The notes under the pieces are model-generated. The model searched no databases. It worked only from the letters and a program-made list of their open reading frames with translations, and was not told where the DNA came from. Below are positions 1 to 12,100 of a stretch of 64,000 nucleotides of DNA, one piece after another. Every line of letters starts with the position of its first letter. Within the stretch, counting starts at the first letter, position 1. Source of the DNA: Branchiostoma lanceolatum (taxonomy: Eukaryota > Chordata > Leptocardii > Amphioxiformes > Branchiostomatidae); contig NC_089729.1 of the NCBI RefSeq assembly GCF_035083965.1, positions 14,372,964 to 14,436,963 of the forward strand, written 5' to 3'. Made by a program: the position numbers and the translations under genes.

Positions 1-466
1 GCGCCGCGCTTGTTGTCGTGTAGCTGATTTGAGGCGTCTGCGTCGAGGCTAGGATACTCGCTACCGCAGCGGTGACTTGGTCGGATTCGCCACTGACAAA
101 TCCAACAACTTTATCTTTGTCGTCACTAAGATATCCTGCGCCCCCGCTTAACAGGTTCGTTACCTCAAGAGCTGCTATTTCGGGACTATTGCAGCTGTCA
201 ATCACAACCCCACCCAGCCTAACACCTGGCAGAAGGGCGGAGTCACGGTTGATGACGTCAATGGCAAAGAAGAAGGCCTCGACCAATTGGAGACTGGTAG
301 CAGGTACGACGTCTCCGCACGTGAAGGGCACGTGACCAGCGGGATGGACGGGGATGAGGGCGGCAATGATGACGTCACCTGGAGTACGCAGATGAGGCTG
401 CCCTTCACCGTTTGAGAGGAGGAGTGTGAACACCAAGAATACCGTTGCTAGGCAATACGACGTCAT
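1..466 (-). CDS. Class C GPCR (mGluR-like), 5' coding exon, truncated by window edge
   Basis: The reverse strand from an ATG at 466 stays open to base 1 (155 codons). It starts with a hydrophobic signal peptide (about residues 1-22, core VFLVFTLLL), then a periplasmic-binding-protein-like ligand domain. Family marks are GDVIIAALIPVH, a cysteine in FTCGDV, EAFFFAIDVINRDSALLPGV, a second cysteine in IDSCNS, VVGFVSGESDQV and PQISYTTTS. This order matches the amino-terminal lobe of metabotropic glutamate and related class C receptors, which bind amino-acid-like ligands outside the cell and signal through a seven-helix domain. The rest of the ligand lobe, the Cys-rich domain and the membrane helices lie beyond base 1. 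The signal peptide directly after the ATG supports the start. Which class C subtype it is cannot be decided from this exon; no gene symbol is justified. Confidence 0.85.
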   Translation of the reverse strand, partial: MTSYCLATVFLVFTLLLSNGEGQPHLRTPGDVIIAALIPVHPAGHVPFTCGDVVPATSLQLVEAFFFAIDVINRDSALLPGVRLGGVVIDSCNSPEIAALEVTNLLSGGAGYLSDDKDKVVGFVSGESDQVTAAVASILASTQTPQISYTTTSAA

Positions 467-1242
467 GTTGATGAGCCTGTGTACGGAATCAAATCATCAC
501 ATGTCAGTCAGATTCGTCTAACTCTTTGTTAAATTTTGGAATATGGTCTGTAATTTTTTCTTTTAATTATAGCACAACAAATACAGCCTACACAATTACA
601 AACAAAGCATACACTTGAGCTCGCGCAAAATTAACCAAACTAAGGAACACCCTGTTAAATTGACTGAAAACGAATGGCACTCGATAATCTACGAGTAGTT
701 TGGATTCGTCCCCATACCGTATCCAAAACGAATTATTGATAACCCCAAATTTAAGCCTTCAGGGGATTTAGCTTTATAAACGTCAGTTTCATTGGGCATA
801 TCGTTAAGTCTTCATCCTTTCTAATGTCCCTTTTCATTGGCGGGCGTTTCGTTTGAAATGTTTCAGTTGCGTGACCCAAAAAGATTACCCTTAATACGTA
901 ATTATATGGGTGTTCAAATTCAGAATGAAAATGGGAGTAACACGCTAATTTTGAATTGTATATCAGAACATGCTACCCACAAAGATCAATTCAATGCCTA
1001 CTTAGAACTAAGTAGAATATTGCTGTCCAGTTATTTTAGAATAAACTATCAACTTGTACTTTTGTCTCTTATCCATGATTTAATATGAGAAGTCATCACA
1101 GGTCAGTGTACCAGCTAGTGACTCGCTAGGTTACTTCTTGCAAGAGTGCAAAGTTCACGCCATATTTCTTGTACTATAAATAATACCGTACGGTTACACT
1201 TAGTGATAGACTGAGATATTGGGCAATATTGTATCGTTTCTG

Positions 1243-1243
<1 letters not shown>

Positions 1244-1337
<94 letters not shown>
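1244..1337. repeat. (TC)n / (GA)n microsatellite
   Basis: About 94 bases of uninterrupted TC dinucleotides, read as GA on the minus strand. The apparent Arg-Glu open frame over it is a repeat artefact. Confidence 0.97.
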
Positions 1338-1339
<2 letters not shown>

Positions 1340-1547
1340 AAACGATTCAAATTCAATTCACTTAACCGTCATTCATCAAGCTGTACGTGGTCACAAGCGG
1401 AAGGGGGATCTGAGGGGGCCTTGTTGGAGAGGCAACGTTCAAAGAATGGATCGGACAATTTCGACTCGCGCTAAAAGAACACCACCATTTCTTTGATAAT
1501 CTTAATCATAGAAGCATTTTCTTCCCCGTATCTTAGTCATCGTACTA

Positions 1548-1668
1548 AGTTTTAGTTTTAGACAACACAAATGTACATATATTTTTTGTACTATTGACTT
1601 ATACAGAATAGTTTTAGTTTTAGACAACACAAATGTACATATATTTGTACTATTGACTTATACAGAAT
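1548..1668. repeat. Tandem duplication, two ~60-bp units
   Basis: Two adjacent copies of a unit that begins AGTTTTAGTTTTAGACAACA and ends CTTATACAGAAT. They differ mainly by three extra T in the first copy (ATATATTTTTTGT against ATATATTTGT). This looks like a simple local duplication. Confidence 0.9.
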
Positions 1669-3865
1669 AGTTTCTAATTGTATAATATTATCATCACGTT
1701 TGTGTAGTGCAAACTTGACCATGTCTTATACAGTTCCTGCGTTGCCCTTTAAGAAAGAGCTGCCTCCTATGTGAACTATGGACTAGATTCATTAATAGCA
1801 AGCTATTCAAAATGTCAACTGTTATAAATGACGATAGACAATCCCCCACACAATCATAGACTCAAATGTTGGATTTCCAACGCATTCGAAAAATCTACTA
1901 AATTAGCGTCCCTTCTTCGAATGATTTTCACTCACGCAAAGAAAAGGCTAAAATGTAGCAAAACAAACAACAAGATGTGATAACCGTTGACAATAGTGGC
2001 TAGGGTATAATGGTTGACCTAAGCTTGGCCGTTTTTGTGACCGAGGGACCCCTGTCTTCCTCTATAGAGCACACCACACACGTGCAGGGAATTGTAAATA
2101 TCAAGAGGTCAACTTGGGTCAAGAAGAAATCGCACAGGGCACATACCAGAATACAGAGGCCAGAGCTTTGTCCACTCCCCTTCAACAAAATTACGTATAC
2201 ACTCTCCAAACTTAAGACATTCTTAGCACGATTCAAGTATACGCACCTCCGTTTAAGTTAGAGAAATTTTTGCGTCAGATATAGCTGCAATGGCTCTTCC
2301 TTATGCAAAGATTTGATAGAAATAGTGTACTCGTGTACCAGTTTGTTGCGTAGATTCAAAGTCCTTTAGCACGAAACGTTACTAGATTATTTTTTGAAAC
2401 CCCCATATATAAGCTACTACTCGAATGGTGTCAGGGTTTAGCGTAAAATGTTGTTGATATCCATACCAGTATTTTCTCCCTGATTATTTACTGAAAACGA
2501 TTACATATCGCCCCAATTTTCCCACTTATATATCAAGCAGGGCACGGACATAATTTTACGTGTCGCCTTCCTATTCCTTACCTTCGTTTGAGTCCAAACA
2601 ATCACCTGGCTGAGTCTTCTTCAGAGTTGTATTTGATTGACAGCTCCGTCGGACGACACTTGAGTTCATCGGCGGTACGAATAGTCCTTGGCGACCAAAC
2701 TGATGACTGTCAGCGGCGCGGTGCAAAATTTTGCCGGCGACTCTGGCGGAAACCTAGCAGACTGTTACAACGTCCCTGGGTCAGCTTTTGACTCTAAGGT
2801 TCTTAGTATTCAGTACGCATGGTAGAAGTTACCAACGGGGGGCATAAAGGGGTCTTTCATGCTTTTTGGCGTCCCCCAAGCTCAAACACTGGGAAAACCG
2901 GATCCCATTATAGAGGAAGAATTTTGCCCTAGGGTAGCGAACGCAGCTAAACGTAGAAGTTGATGACACGGACGATTTATAAATGACAATTATCCATACA
3001 TTTTGATATGTAGCGTCCAGAGTTTAAGAAATGTCACGTAACCATGTTTCCGTCGAAAAAGGATGTTACAAAGCTTGAAAAAGTAGTAAAAAGGCAGAAT
3101 AAAATACAAAAGAACAAATTATGAGTCATAGAGTGACGTCGACGTTGGGCTACGGAGATCACATAATAGAATACACCCATAACCAACGTATTGTTTTGAA
3201 ACGTCTTTTTTACGCAATATTTCAGGCTAATTTATTTCAGTCAATACGCCATACATATCCTTCAAATGTAGCTCTGAAAGTAAGGCTTATTTGTCATTGT
3301 AACATAATATTCTTATTGTGATAGAAAAATTCAAATCCTAAAATAGCTGATGACTGACACGGGCGGGGTTGTGTTAAATATTAGATGAGACCCCAATTAT
3401 TCGCTTGAACAATGGCGGCGAATGGTGTTTTGCCTCAGGACTTTTTCCTACCATTGTTCACGCATGAGTCGAATATCGCGGGACTTATACACGAGCGCGC
3501 CCAAGGTTGTCAACACGTGAAGAGTTATTTTTGTGGTGTGGATTTTGCCAAAGCGTTGGAACGCTGTCGAAAGACCAAAATGGGATATATTTTTAGGGTA
3601 GTAAATGTGAGATCATATTTGTACGATTTTTGTCGTTAGATTTTCATTGAGGATTTGACTGATCATCATCAAGGATTTATGGCAACTTTTTCCATCATCG
3701 GAAGACAGTTAAATTGTGAACTACATATCCACAACCATCCCACGACAGTCGCAACCTTATCGTGCGACGAATGAGTCCGAGCCCTTCATCCAACATTTCA
3801 CCAAGTATTATAATAATGTATGAATGGAACCAGAGGCCCGATAGGAAATCAAAGTCACCTGTGTA

Positions 3866-3879
3866 CCCCCCCCCCCCCC
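3866..3879. repeat. Poly-C homopolymer tract
   Basis: Fourteen consecutive C followed by TTCCCCC. Such runs are prone to sequencing error, so exact length here is unreliable. Confidence 0.9.
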
Positions 3880-5409
3880 TTCCCCCAGTGTATAATGTAT
3901 AGCAGTCATCCATAACATTGCTATTTTTAAAACATTATAACAATACATAATGAAAGAAAAGAATAGCGTTATGAATAATTTCAAATCATATTTATTTGCG
4001 TATCCATCACCTTAGAATGACTCAATATACACGTACGAAGTAGATGCACATCTAAAAGGTATGTAAATTCTATGGTTTGAGTGTCCATTTTTCAAAATGC
4101 TTGGCATATCCGTACATGTATATACCTTTTATTAACCTTATACCATAGATTAAATCCAATCATTGTTCCATGGTGTAAGTAAGATACTATAATACCAGTA
4201 TCACTTATTAATATCTGTAAATACCACTGATATAAATAGTGTTCGGCACCCATCTTAACCTACAAAAGGCGTCGACCGCCCCCAATAAAAAGGTGAGACT
4301 ACATTATCACGCAAGCTTTCGCTCTGGTCAATTCAAATCTTTCTTTACACTTTGTTGTTCCATACAACCTCGATTTGCGTGTACCGAAGGATGCATTGTC
4401 TAGTGGAGAAAAGGGGAGCGCAAGTGTCGCATCAATTATTCTGTACGACCGTTAGATGTCGCAAGTGGCGTCGGGAATCATTCGGTATCACGGAAGGTCA
4501 ATACATGGGTCTGGCCAATGGCTTGTCTTGTACTTTGAAGAGGTAGGAACGTGATCGTTGATTTTGAAAACGTTCACAAAGTCACTACGGTAATTCTAAT
4601 CGGGTAGTGGTTTGTTTTACTTGTCATCGGAGAAATTTGAAGTTTTGAAATAAACGGTTTTGTACGAGTAGACGCACAGACACGTGGATACAAAATGGAG
4701 GAACAAACCCGAATGAATCAGTCACTTCGATCGAATTGACTGATTTTAGGCCGGTTTAAACAATTTGTAAGAAAAAATCAATAAGTTTTGTGCCTTTATT
4801 AAGATATGGAAATGATATTCGCCCCCTATAAATGTCCTTGTATGTACGCGTGGTATTCATCGACTGGAAAGGTTCGTTTTTGTTTATTTTTTCTTCCTGG
4901 AGCCAGAAGAAATCATATTTTTCCCATTCTCACGCCGTACTCTTTTGTACCAACATTTGCTTTTTCTTTAATTTCCAAATTGATGTTTCTTATTTTGCTT
5001 TTCAAACTTTCACCTCAGATTAATGGTTCTTAGACACATACGAACAAACAGTGTATAAATGTGATATCTTAGCATTATGTTACGCGCGCGCGTTAAGAAA
5101 CTTTAAGAACGTTTACGCATCCTTTAAGAGTGCTTAATGAGTGGATTTCATATGTGTCATGAACGCACAATTACAGAATTGAACAACAAAAAAGTCTGTA
5201 AACTAGTACTGCAAAGGAAAACTACGATTGAAACAGACCACCAACCGGTCTCTCCGACTCTGGTATGCTTACATAACGATTTAATCCTGTATCCTCGTCT
5301 TTACCGACAAGTTACGGGTCAAGCGTCGTCCATAACACAGACAGCGCGCTACTTGTTATTCCTTCCGTCGAGCAGACCGTCAGGTTGCGTTACACGGGCG
5401 GGCGCACCT

Positions 5410-5727
5410 CTAGTTAACACCGCCGCGTGTGCCGCACACGGGTCGCGGGAACACAACCTCCGCTATCAATAATAGATAAACGGCAGAAACAATACATACA
5501 GCTGCTATGATGTTGTACAAGTTCAGGGTCGTCCATTGTACTTGAACGCTAACAAGAAACGGAGTGACGCCCAAAGAAACGCTCGCAAACTCCCCAAACA
5601 GAGGAGTGGGTCCGACTAGTTTTTGACGTGTTTTTTTGGCGTTTTTGTCTGGCCTTTTATTTATGTCGCCAATATAGCCACACAAACCGTACAGGTATAG
5701 AAAGCCCAAAAAAGGCATTTGCATCAT
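5410..5727 (-). other. Isolated exon-like frame with a possible MFS-transporter segment
   Basis: A 105-codon reverse-strand frame contains two hydrophobic helices. The stretch GPTPLFGEFASV, then QVQWTTLNLYNIIAA and a hydrophobic run VCIVSAVYLLLI, resembles the spacing seen around the sixth helix of MFSD8/CLN7-type transporters (a GP motif, then a loop, then a N-x-Y helix). The resemblance is from memory and weak. The amino-terminal third (Lys-rich, NKRPDKNAKK) does not fit that family. No flanking exons were found within the 8-kb gap, so it may be a broken duplicate, a solitary exon or chance. Confidence 0.25.
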
Positions 5728-8392
5728 TTGTTTCTTAAAATGTCCACTTCCATCTTAATTTCAATACATGTTCATGTATACTGTATTAAGTCCCCGTCGT
5801 TAGACACATACCAACTTATGTAAATCGTCTCTTTAATATGCACAATATATTGACGTAAATATGCAAATATCCACGTCCCTCTATGACTTCTCTGCATGCA
5901 AGACAAGAAATTACAAAATTGATCAGTAATACTTTTTTATTTGCGTCTTTCTGGAATTATATTTCAACCACGTAACAAAGTATTCAATGCTCCCAGAGTT
6001 TGAGATCAGCAACATACGTTTATTTTAGTTAGACAAGGCAAAAGGCACGACGTCTTATGTACGAAAATAGCTGAGCAGATAATATACTAGACATTGCATT
6101 GCAATTGTGTATATGTAAGTAGAGGTTCGCGATTCGATTCTTCAATATGTTCAGATCTCTTTAATTGTTGAATAGCTTTCTGAAAACTTTATGATCAATT
6201 ACAACATGTAGTTACAAAAATACTTCATGATATGAATGCGTTTTTTATGTGCATTGTTGTGCAAATCATGGTATCTAACTTTTAATAAACAGGTATGTAT
6301 TTGTACAACTTATAACAATAGGGTCAAGACTGCTGTTGATAAAATATACATTTTCATATCAATCACATTACCTTTAAGTAGTACAATACCAGTATATTGG
6401 TCGCTAGAATAATTACAATGTGTGGCAGTGTCAGAATTCCTAGAAATATCTCCTAAGTATGTTACAAGCTTTTTAACTGCAAAAGATGATGAAAATTTAC
6501 ACCACAATCTTTTAACTTAATGATACTCAATTGATAAACTGATACACTGAGGTAATCTCCAAGCAGATGTTGGAACAGAACTTCATAATTTCTGAGATAC
6601 GACAAGGGAATTCTGTGTCTGTATCTGTATAGCCAGTATAACCACATTACAGCATAACACATCAGCTTCCCAGGCAAGCTGCAGGAAAGCAGCTGGTTCT
6701 ATTACACTTGTCACACCTAACGTTGGCACATCAAGTAGCAAGCGTTGTTTGAAGCTATCTAATGAGGATGCTCCTAATGTACTTGGTAGCAATGAGTTCC
6801 ACTCCAAGATAGTTATAGGTGTAAACAAATTTTCAACACATCAATTCAGGGTATGTAACTCTGGTATTTGAAGGCATAGCGATTTCTAGTTATTTTCCAA
6901 GATGTTACACCTTAAAATCTGCTTGACGGTTAACACATAGACTCAGAGGTACGTGTTGTCATGGAGATACTGTAAGTTCATCGATTTTTGCGGCGATTCA
7001 ATTTCATTGTAGGAGGTTTTCCCAGTGTTTTCAGCTGAATACCTTTTCCATATTGCAAAGTTAAATTTATCCAGAATTATTTACCAGCACATGTATTACA
7101 TATATAAGTTTCTAAAATAATTTACACAAAATTGACATATTTCTGGATATTATATTATCATGTATCAACCTGAGAGTAGAACCAAATATTCCACCAGAAA
7201 ATTCCACTTGAATCTCTTCATACACGGCTCTTAAAACATTAGTTTCATGGAAACCATCTTGTACAATATAGAATTTCCTACCATCATTTGTTACATATTT
7301 ACTTCTATGCAATATAATACAAAAAAGAAGGAGGTGGGAAGGAGCAAAATAATGCTTATTAATAAGTAGTAAATAAATCATAAATCATTTTTCTATTGGA
7401 CATAACACCAGTCAAATAAAAATAAATAAAGCCACAAAATTGAAAAGATCATGCTAATCTGTGTGATTAAGTATTACAAAAATCATAGCTGGTGTTAAAA
7501 AACCAATACAACATTGGGATTCATATGCATTTGAAATTGTTTTTACCTCCATGAAATGGGAGGTATTGTTTTAGACATCTGTGCTAGGCATGTTGGAGAC
7601 ACTGACAGGAAGTTAGGTCAAAGTTCCCAGAATAAATCTCATTTCCTGTATTCAATTTCCTGCTGTGTGCATATCTGTTGCCTTATGGGAGCCAGTTGAA
7701 AGAAAAAGGAGAAAGAATTCACAAAAACATTTTAGGTATGAGATTCTGAGATGTTGAGCCATGGAATATGAGACAAATTAATATTTTTATTTCATATATG
7801 GCACGCAAATCTTAAGAGTTACTCCCAAGATACTGACAAAGGCATTCATAACATTTAATTACATTTCCATGCCCTAACAGCTCAGAATGATGACATTTTC
7901 ATAGCCAACATTTCATGTCAAAATATGAAATGTACGGAATGCTTAATTTTTTCAAAAAAGTTAGCAACCAGATTTTCCTCTCCTTTTCTTAGTTAGATAT
8001 AAAATTTGAACTTTTTCTTCTTTTCCAGCATTTATAATCTGTTATGTACACTTATTAGGGGCACATTAGTTGTTGTCTTTATATTTGACTGTGACAATGC
8101 TCTAATAAAAAAAATCAAACTTGAAGAGAATCTGTTTCTGTTACTGTAACATGCAACTTTTGACAATCACACTGCAATGCTTTTTGTATTGCCAAGTTCC
8201 CCTGTATTGCATATTTACTGTCAATGACATAATTGAAGAGCTTGGTGCAAATATTGCACAGTGTTTTGTACAGGAGTGATTTAGCTGTTTTATCTATTTC
8301 GTCATTTTTCTAGTTGTAGAGATGTTTTATGACATCTTTGCCCTAGGGACTTTCTGAATGTTGTCATGGCAAGTATACAAAAACGTCTTACT

Positions 8393-9153
8393 CTAGCTCT
8401 TTGTCAAAATGTGATTGACAGTTACGAAAATGATTGACAGCGTTCCCCAGACCCAGACGAAATACACCCAAAAACTATGTCTGAACGGAGACGTGTGCTT
8501 GTTGATCGAACCGGGGCCGAACAGTATTCTCTGCTCTTTCCTCGCCGAGTAAACGAGGAACGCCGGTACGAGATACTGAATTCCCGCCCCTGCGTACGAT
8601 CCCGTTACGCCTACCAAGAATTCAAGATCGTCGGTACCAAAAGCGACCGCTATCGGCGGAACTATGGTTAGTAGCGGGAAGAATATTCTATCGATGATCC
8701 ATGGATAAGTGTACCCGTCCCTGTGGAACAACGTCTTCAGGTTGTTTCGCAGCGTGATCGCGATGATGGGAAAGTTCGTGCTCAGCGTGAAGACCGGGAA
8801 GAGTCCGAGAAAGTAGCTGATCTCTTGCGCGCTCGTGATCGGATCGCACTTGTCCATGAAGTTCAGGGTGTAGATGTCCTTGATGTCCATGTTCTTAAAG
8901 CAGAAGATCCCGGTGAAAGACAGGACCAGGTAGAAGACCAGGATGACCAGGAAGTCGAAGAAGACGAGAAGTGAGAGGTGGCGCTTGTTCTTGATCGGTG
9001 TGACAAGCGAGGGGAGGGAGTGCTGGCACATGAAGGAGTACACGCACACCCCAAAGAGGTTTGGCACGCTGGTGACGGACGCCATCACGGGATGGCCCTC
9101 GCCTTTACCGTGGGTTATCCGCGTCATCGCCAAGATGATCATAATTGTAAACG
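8393..9153 (-). CDS. TMEM104: TMEM104 last coding exon (C-terminal half)
   Basis: A single 761-base exon encodes residues 265-517, with about six membrane helices, and ends in TAG at 8393-8395. Its GC content is clearly higher than the surrounding AT-rich DNA, with GC-rich third positions. The acceptor at 9154-9155 follows CTATTTGCAG. Forward-strand open frames over this exon are antisense shadows. Confidence 0.92.
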
Positions 9154-12100
9154 CTGCAAATAGAGTGAATACATTTTCGTTAAATATGCAAATTAAGTTC
9201 AGATTCGCGTAATTTGCGGATGTTTCACTTGCCTTCATCCAAGTTACTCACAATTTGAAAATCATAAAAACTCAATCCCTTATGAGTTAACCTGTTTCAA
9301 AGACAAGCCTGCAGTTCCAGGGAAAGAGGCTAGAGGGTCCAAACCATGTCCAATACTTTTTCATTTAGTCTCAGAATAACTGTTTTATACTAAAGTTTTG
9401 CAGTCATGGTGTTACATTGAATGGATTATTCTGAATTGCAGGATGGTCTAGTTTATAAGAGGATACACAGTAAAAAGATACTGACCAACCCATCTCATGA
9501 GGGAGGTGAGCAGTTGTAGGTACTTTGTTTTCTGCACGTTGAAGAACACAAATGGCCCAAGGAGCAAGGTGAAGGCACCCTGAAAAACACATCAAGAAAA
9601 CAAATCAATCCCTTGTCTTTTTTTCCACGCTGGCAACAGACTCAGAAGTAAGCCTTACAGAATAAGATGATCCAAATCTCTCCAACATTTTGATTCAACT
9701 TCTAAATGAAATTTCCTATCATTCAAAAAATTTGATCTTTTCTGAAAACATCTTAAATATGTAATCTTTAAACAATTGTCTACTGTGTGCTTTTTATAGT
9801 GGAACAAATTAGCAACAGGTCATGAAGTACTGTAAATGCATTTAAGTTCACATGGTTTTTATTTCGCACAAAGGCGAAAATGGAGTGTTTGCAGTGGTTT
9901 TGAGTTTGCGGCAGCGCTAAAGTCACATACTGCTACAGTATTGGACACAAATGTTTGCAGTGAAACGGTCGCTGCGAAAACCACAAACATAAAGCCACTG
10001 CGAACATTGCTGCATTACAGTAACAGGAAGGACCATACTGCAGACTAAGCTAACATTTTTTTTTGGAGTCCTTTTTGTGATATCATTCTCTAAGCATTGA
10101 CTGACAGTATACAATCATGTGTAAGAAATGTGTGTGTACAATGTATATGGACTTTCAGATATCAAGGCCCCATAGCGCGGCTTATTTTGACATAGTGATT
10201 TAGCGATTAGGTTTGCGACTTGTGGTATAGTCTATCTTATCCTTGTGTTTTCTTTGTAATAACATAAATTTTGTAAAGCCAAACAAGTTCTAACGTTTTG
10301 TATAGTTTAAGTTTATTCGGATCGACAATTAGCTTAACAATATATACAGGTATATTGCAGCTCATCTTCCTGTGGTCCATATCAACAAACTAACTGCACA
10401 TAACTACATGACACACAGGAACATAATATATACAGAATATAGAGTGGTGCCCAAAGCATGAAGAGCTCATCTTTGACATGGAATAAAAAGACATGTAGCA
10501 ACTTATAAATGTGAGAATTGAAGGGAGCTTTCTTACCAGATACACTCTGTAGGCATTTTGCCTGTTGACAGTAGTACCCCAGCAGGGTGAGGAGTTGGTC
10601 AGGTTGATCTGTTTTGATGGCTTAATGTTACAGGTGATGTTCACTGGGCTGGAAGAATGGACATAATTACACACTCACTTTATGAGTCTTAATAATATGT
10701 CACCTTTCAGACCAACAATGGGAAAACATGAAGAGTTTTTGTGAATTTATTAATACCATAGCCCAAGCCTTATCATGTGCTATAAAAGCGCAGCGCACTC
10801 CCCTGGGCGCTTTACCCCAACAAGAGGGGTGTTGCCCAGTACCCGATCAAGATCAAGATCAATAACATTAACAGTTGGTGATCAACAAGTTCTAAGCCAC
10901 CCGGGTGTCCCAAATTGTGGTCATTGTCAATAGAACATAGCGCACTACTTTTGGAAAGGGAGTGTTGGCCTGCAATACTGCAGTACCTAAAAACACTGCT
11001 AGATGGCCCCAAATCGGCAAAATTCATACAAATAAATCAACAGCATCTTGAGTCAGAGGTGCAAACACACAAACACAGCCAAATACAGTACCCCCTGTAA
11101 GGTAATAAGGACTGTAAGACTGACCATGTGATATCCCTGAGTGACTTGGGCACAGCGGCAGCATAGATGGCCAGGTCTCCGTAAAGGTAGATAACAATGC
11201 AGAGGTAGAACAGGTACCAGCCAACTTGGTATAAAGAAAAGACAATATAAAAATCTTTAGATATAAAAAATTGACATTAAATTTCAGGTTTTGATTTCAA
11301 GTATTTACATCTTTACAGCTATGAAATACTTATTTCCAAGTATTGCATTTTTAGATAATCAGTACAACAATTTTAATGCTACTACATTTATACATCATTC
11401 TGAATCATAGTGTGACAGCAATGTTTTTTACAGAAAGAGTGAAGGGACCATGATTTTAACCAAAATAAGTTCTAACCTTTGTTGAAGAACATTGATGCCA
11501 TTTGGCCCTATAAAAGAAAATACATATACATTGTATCACTGTGGCATAATTGTATATATATATATATATATATTTATTGATCGGGTGAAAAAAGCAAGAA
11601 GCATGTGTTAATGAAAAGCTCTTTCCTCAAAAGCATGAATATGAAATATGAAGCATTTCTATTGAATAAGGAATCAATATTCTGTTCTATATAATCCCAG
11701 TTCTGGTGCAAAGAAAAGGTGACCTAATCATGAAATCTATAAAATCTCATCTGTGAGCATGCTGCAGTACATCTTACCTCCACTTGGAGGCGCTACTGGA
11801 TGTAAATTCAGGTGATGACTGAAATCTTACCATCTCAACTCTTTCTGTGATGTCATAAAGGTCTACTCTTCTCCTTTTGGGATCTATACAACAACATTGG
11901 GTAAAAGGATGGTGAAGAGTTATCAGTTTTGAACTGAACCTGTAAGTATAAACCTATAATATGATACATGCTTTTAGGCTCTGTATGCACAACAACATGA
12001 CAAGTTATTTTAGAAAGATATATTGTACTAAAAAATAGACAAATCTAAATAATGTGACTGTACAGCAACCAACCTGTTTCATCAACATCTTCATGATGTG

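Larger units (their letters stand above)
467..8392. other. Gene-poor intergenic stretch between the GPCR and TMEM104
   Basis: Nearly 8 kb with no recognisable conserved exon. It holds a long (TC)n tract at about 1244-1337, a 60-bp tandem duplication at 1548-1668, a 14-base C run at 3866-3879, and two weak exon-like frames (3412-3639 plus; 5410-5727 minus) described separately. The promoter of the GPCR should lie just above 466. The 3' untranslated region of TMEM104 should occupy part of 7000-8392; an AATAAA on the minus strand occurs near 7787-7792. Confidence 0.6.

Noticed and set aside
1174-1356. 60-codon minus-strand frame of alternating Arg-Glu
   Set aside because: It is the (TC)n microsatellite read in frame.
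2702-2826. Short plus-strand frame with GSAFDSKVLSIQYAW, faintly like a beta/gamma-crystallin motif
   Set aside because: Only about 40 codons, stop codons nearby, and the similarity rests on a few residues.
3412-3639. 75-codon plus-strand frame starting ATGGCGGCGAATGG
   Set aside because: Good start context and a possible donor at 3599, but no partner exon and no family resemblance.
8477-8974. Charged plus-strand frames (Glu/Asp/Arg-rich)
   Set aside because: Antisense to the TMEM104 terminal exon; the composition mirrors its hydrophobic codons.
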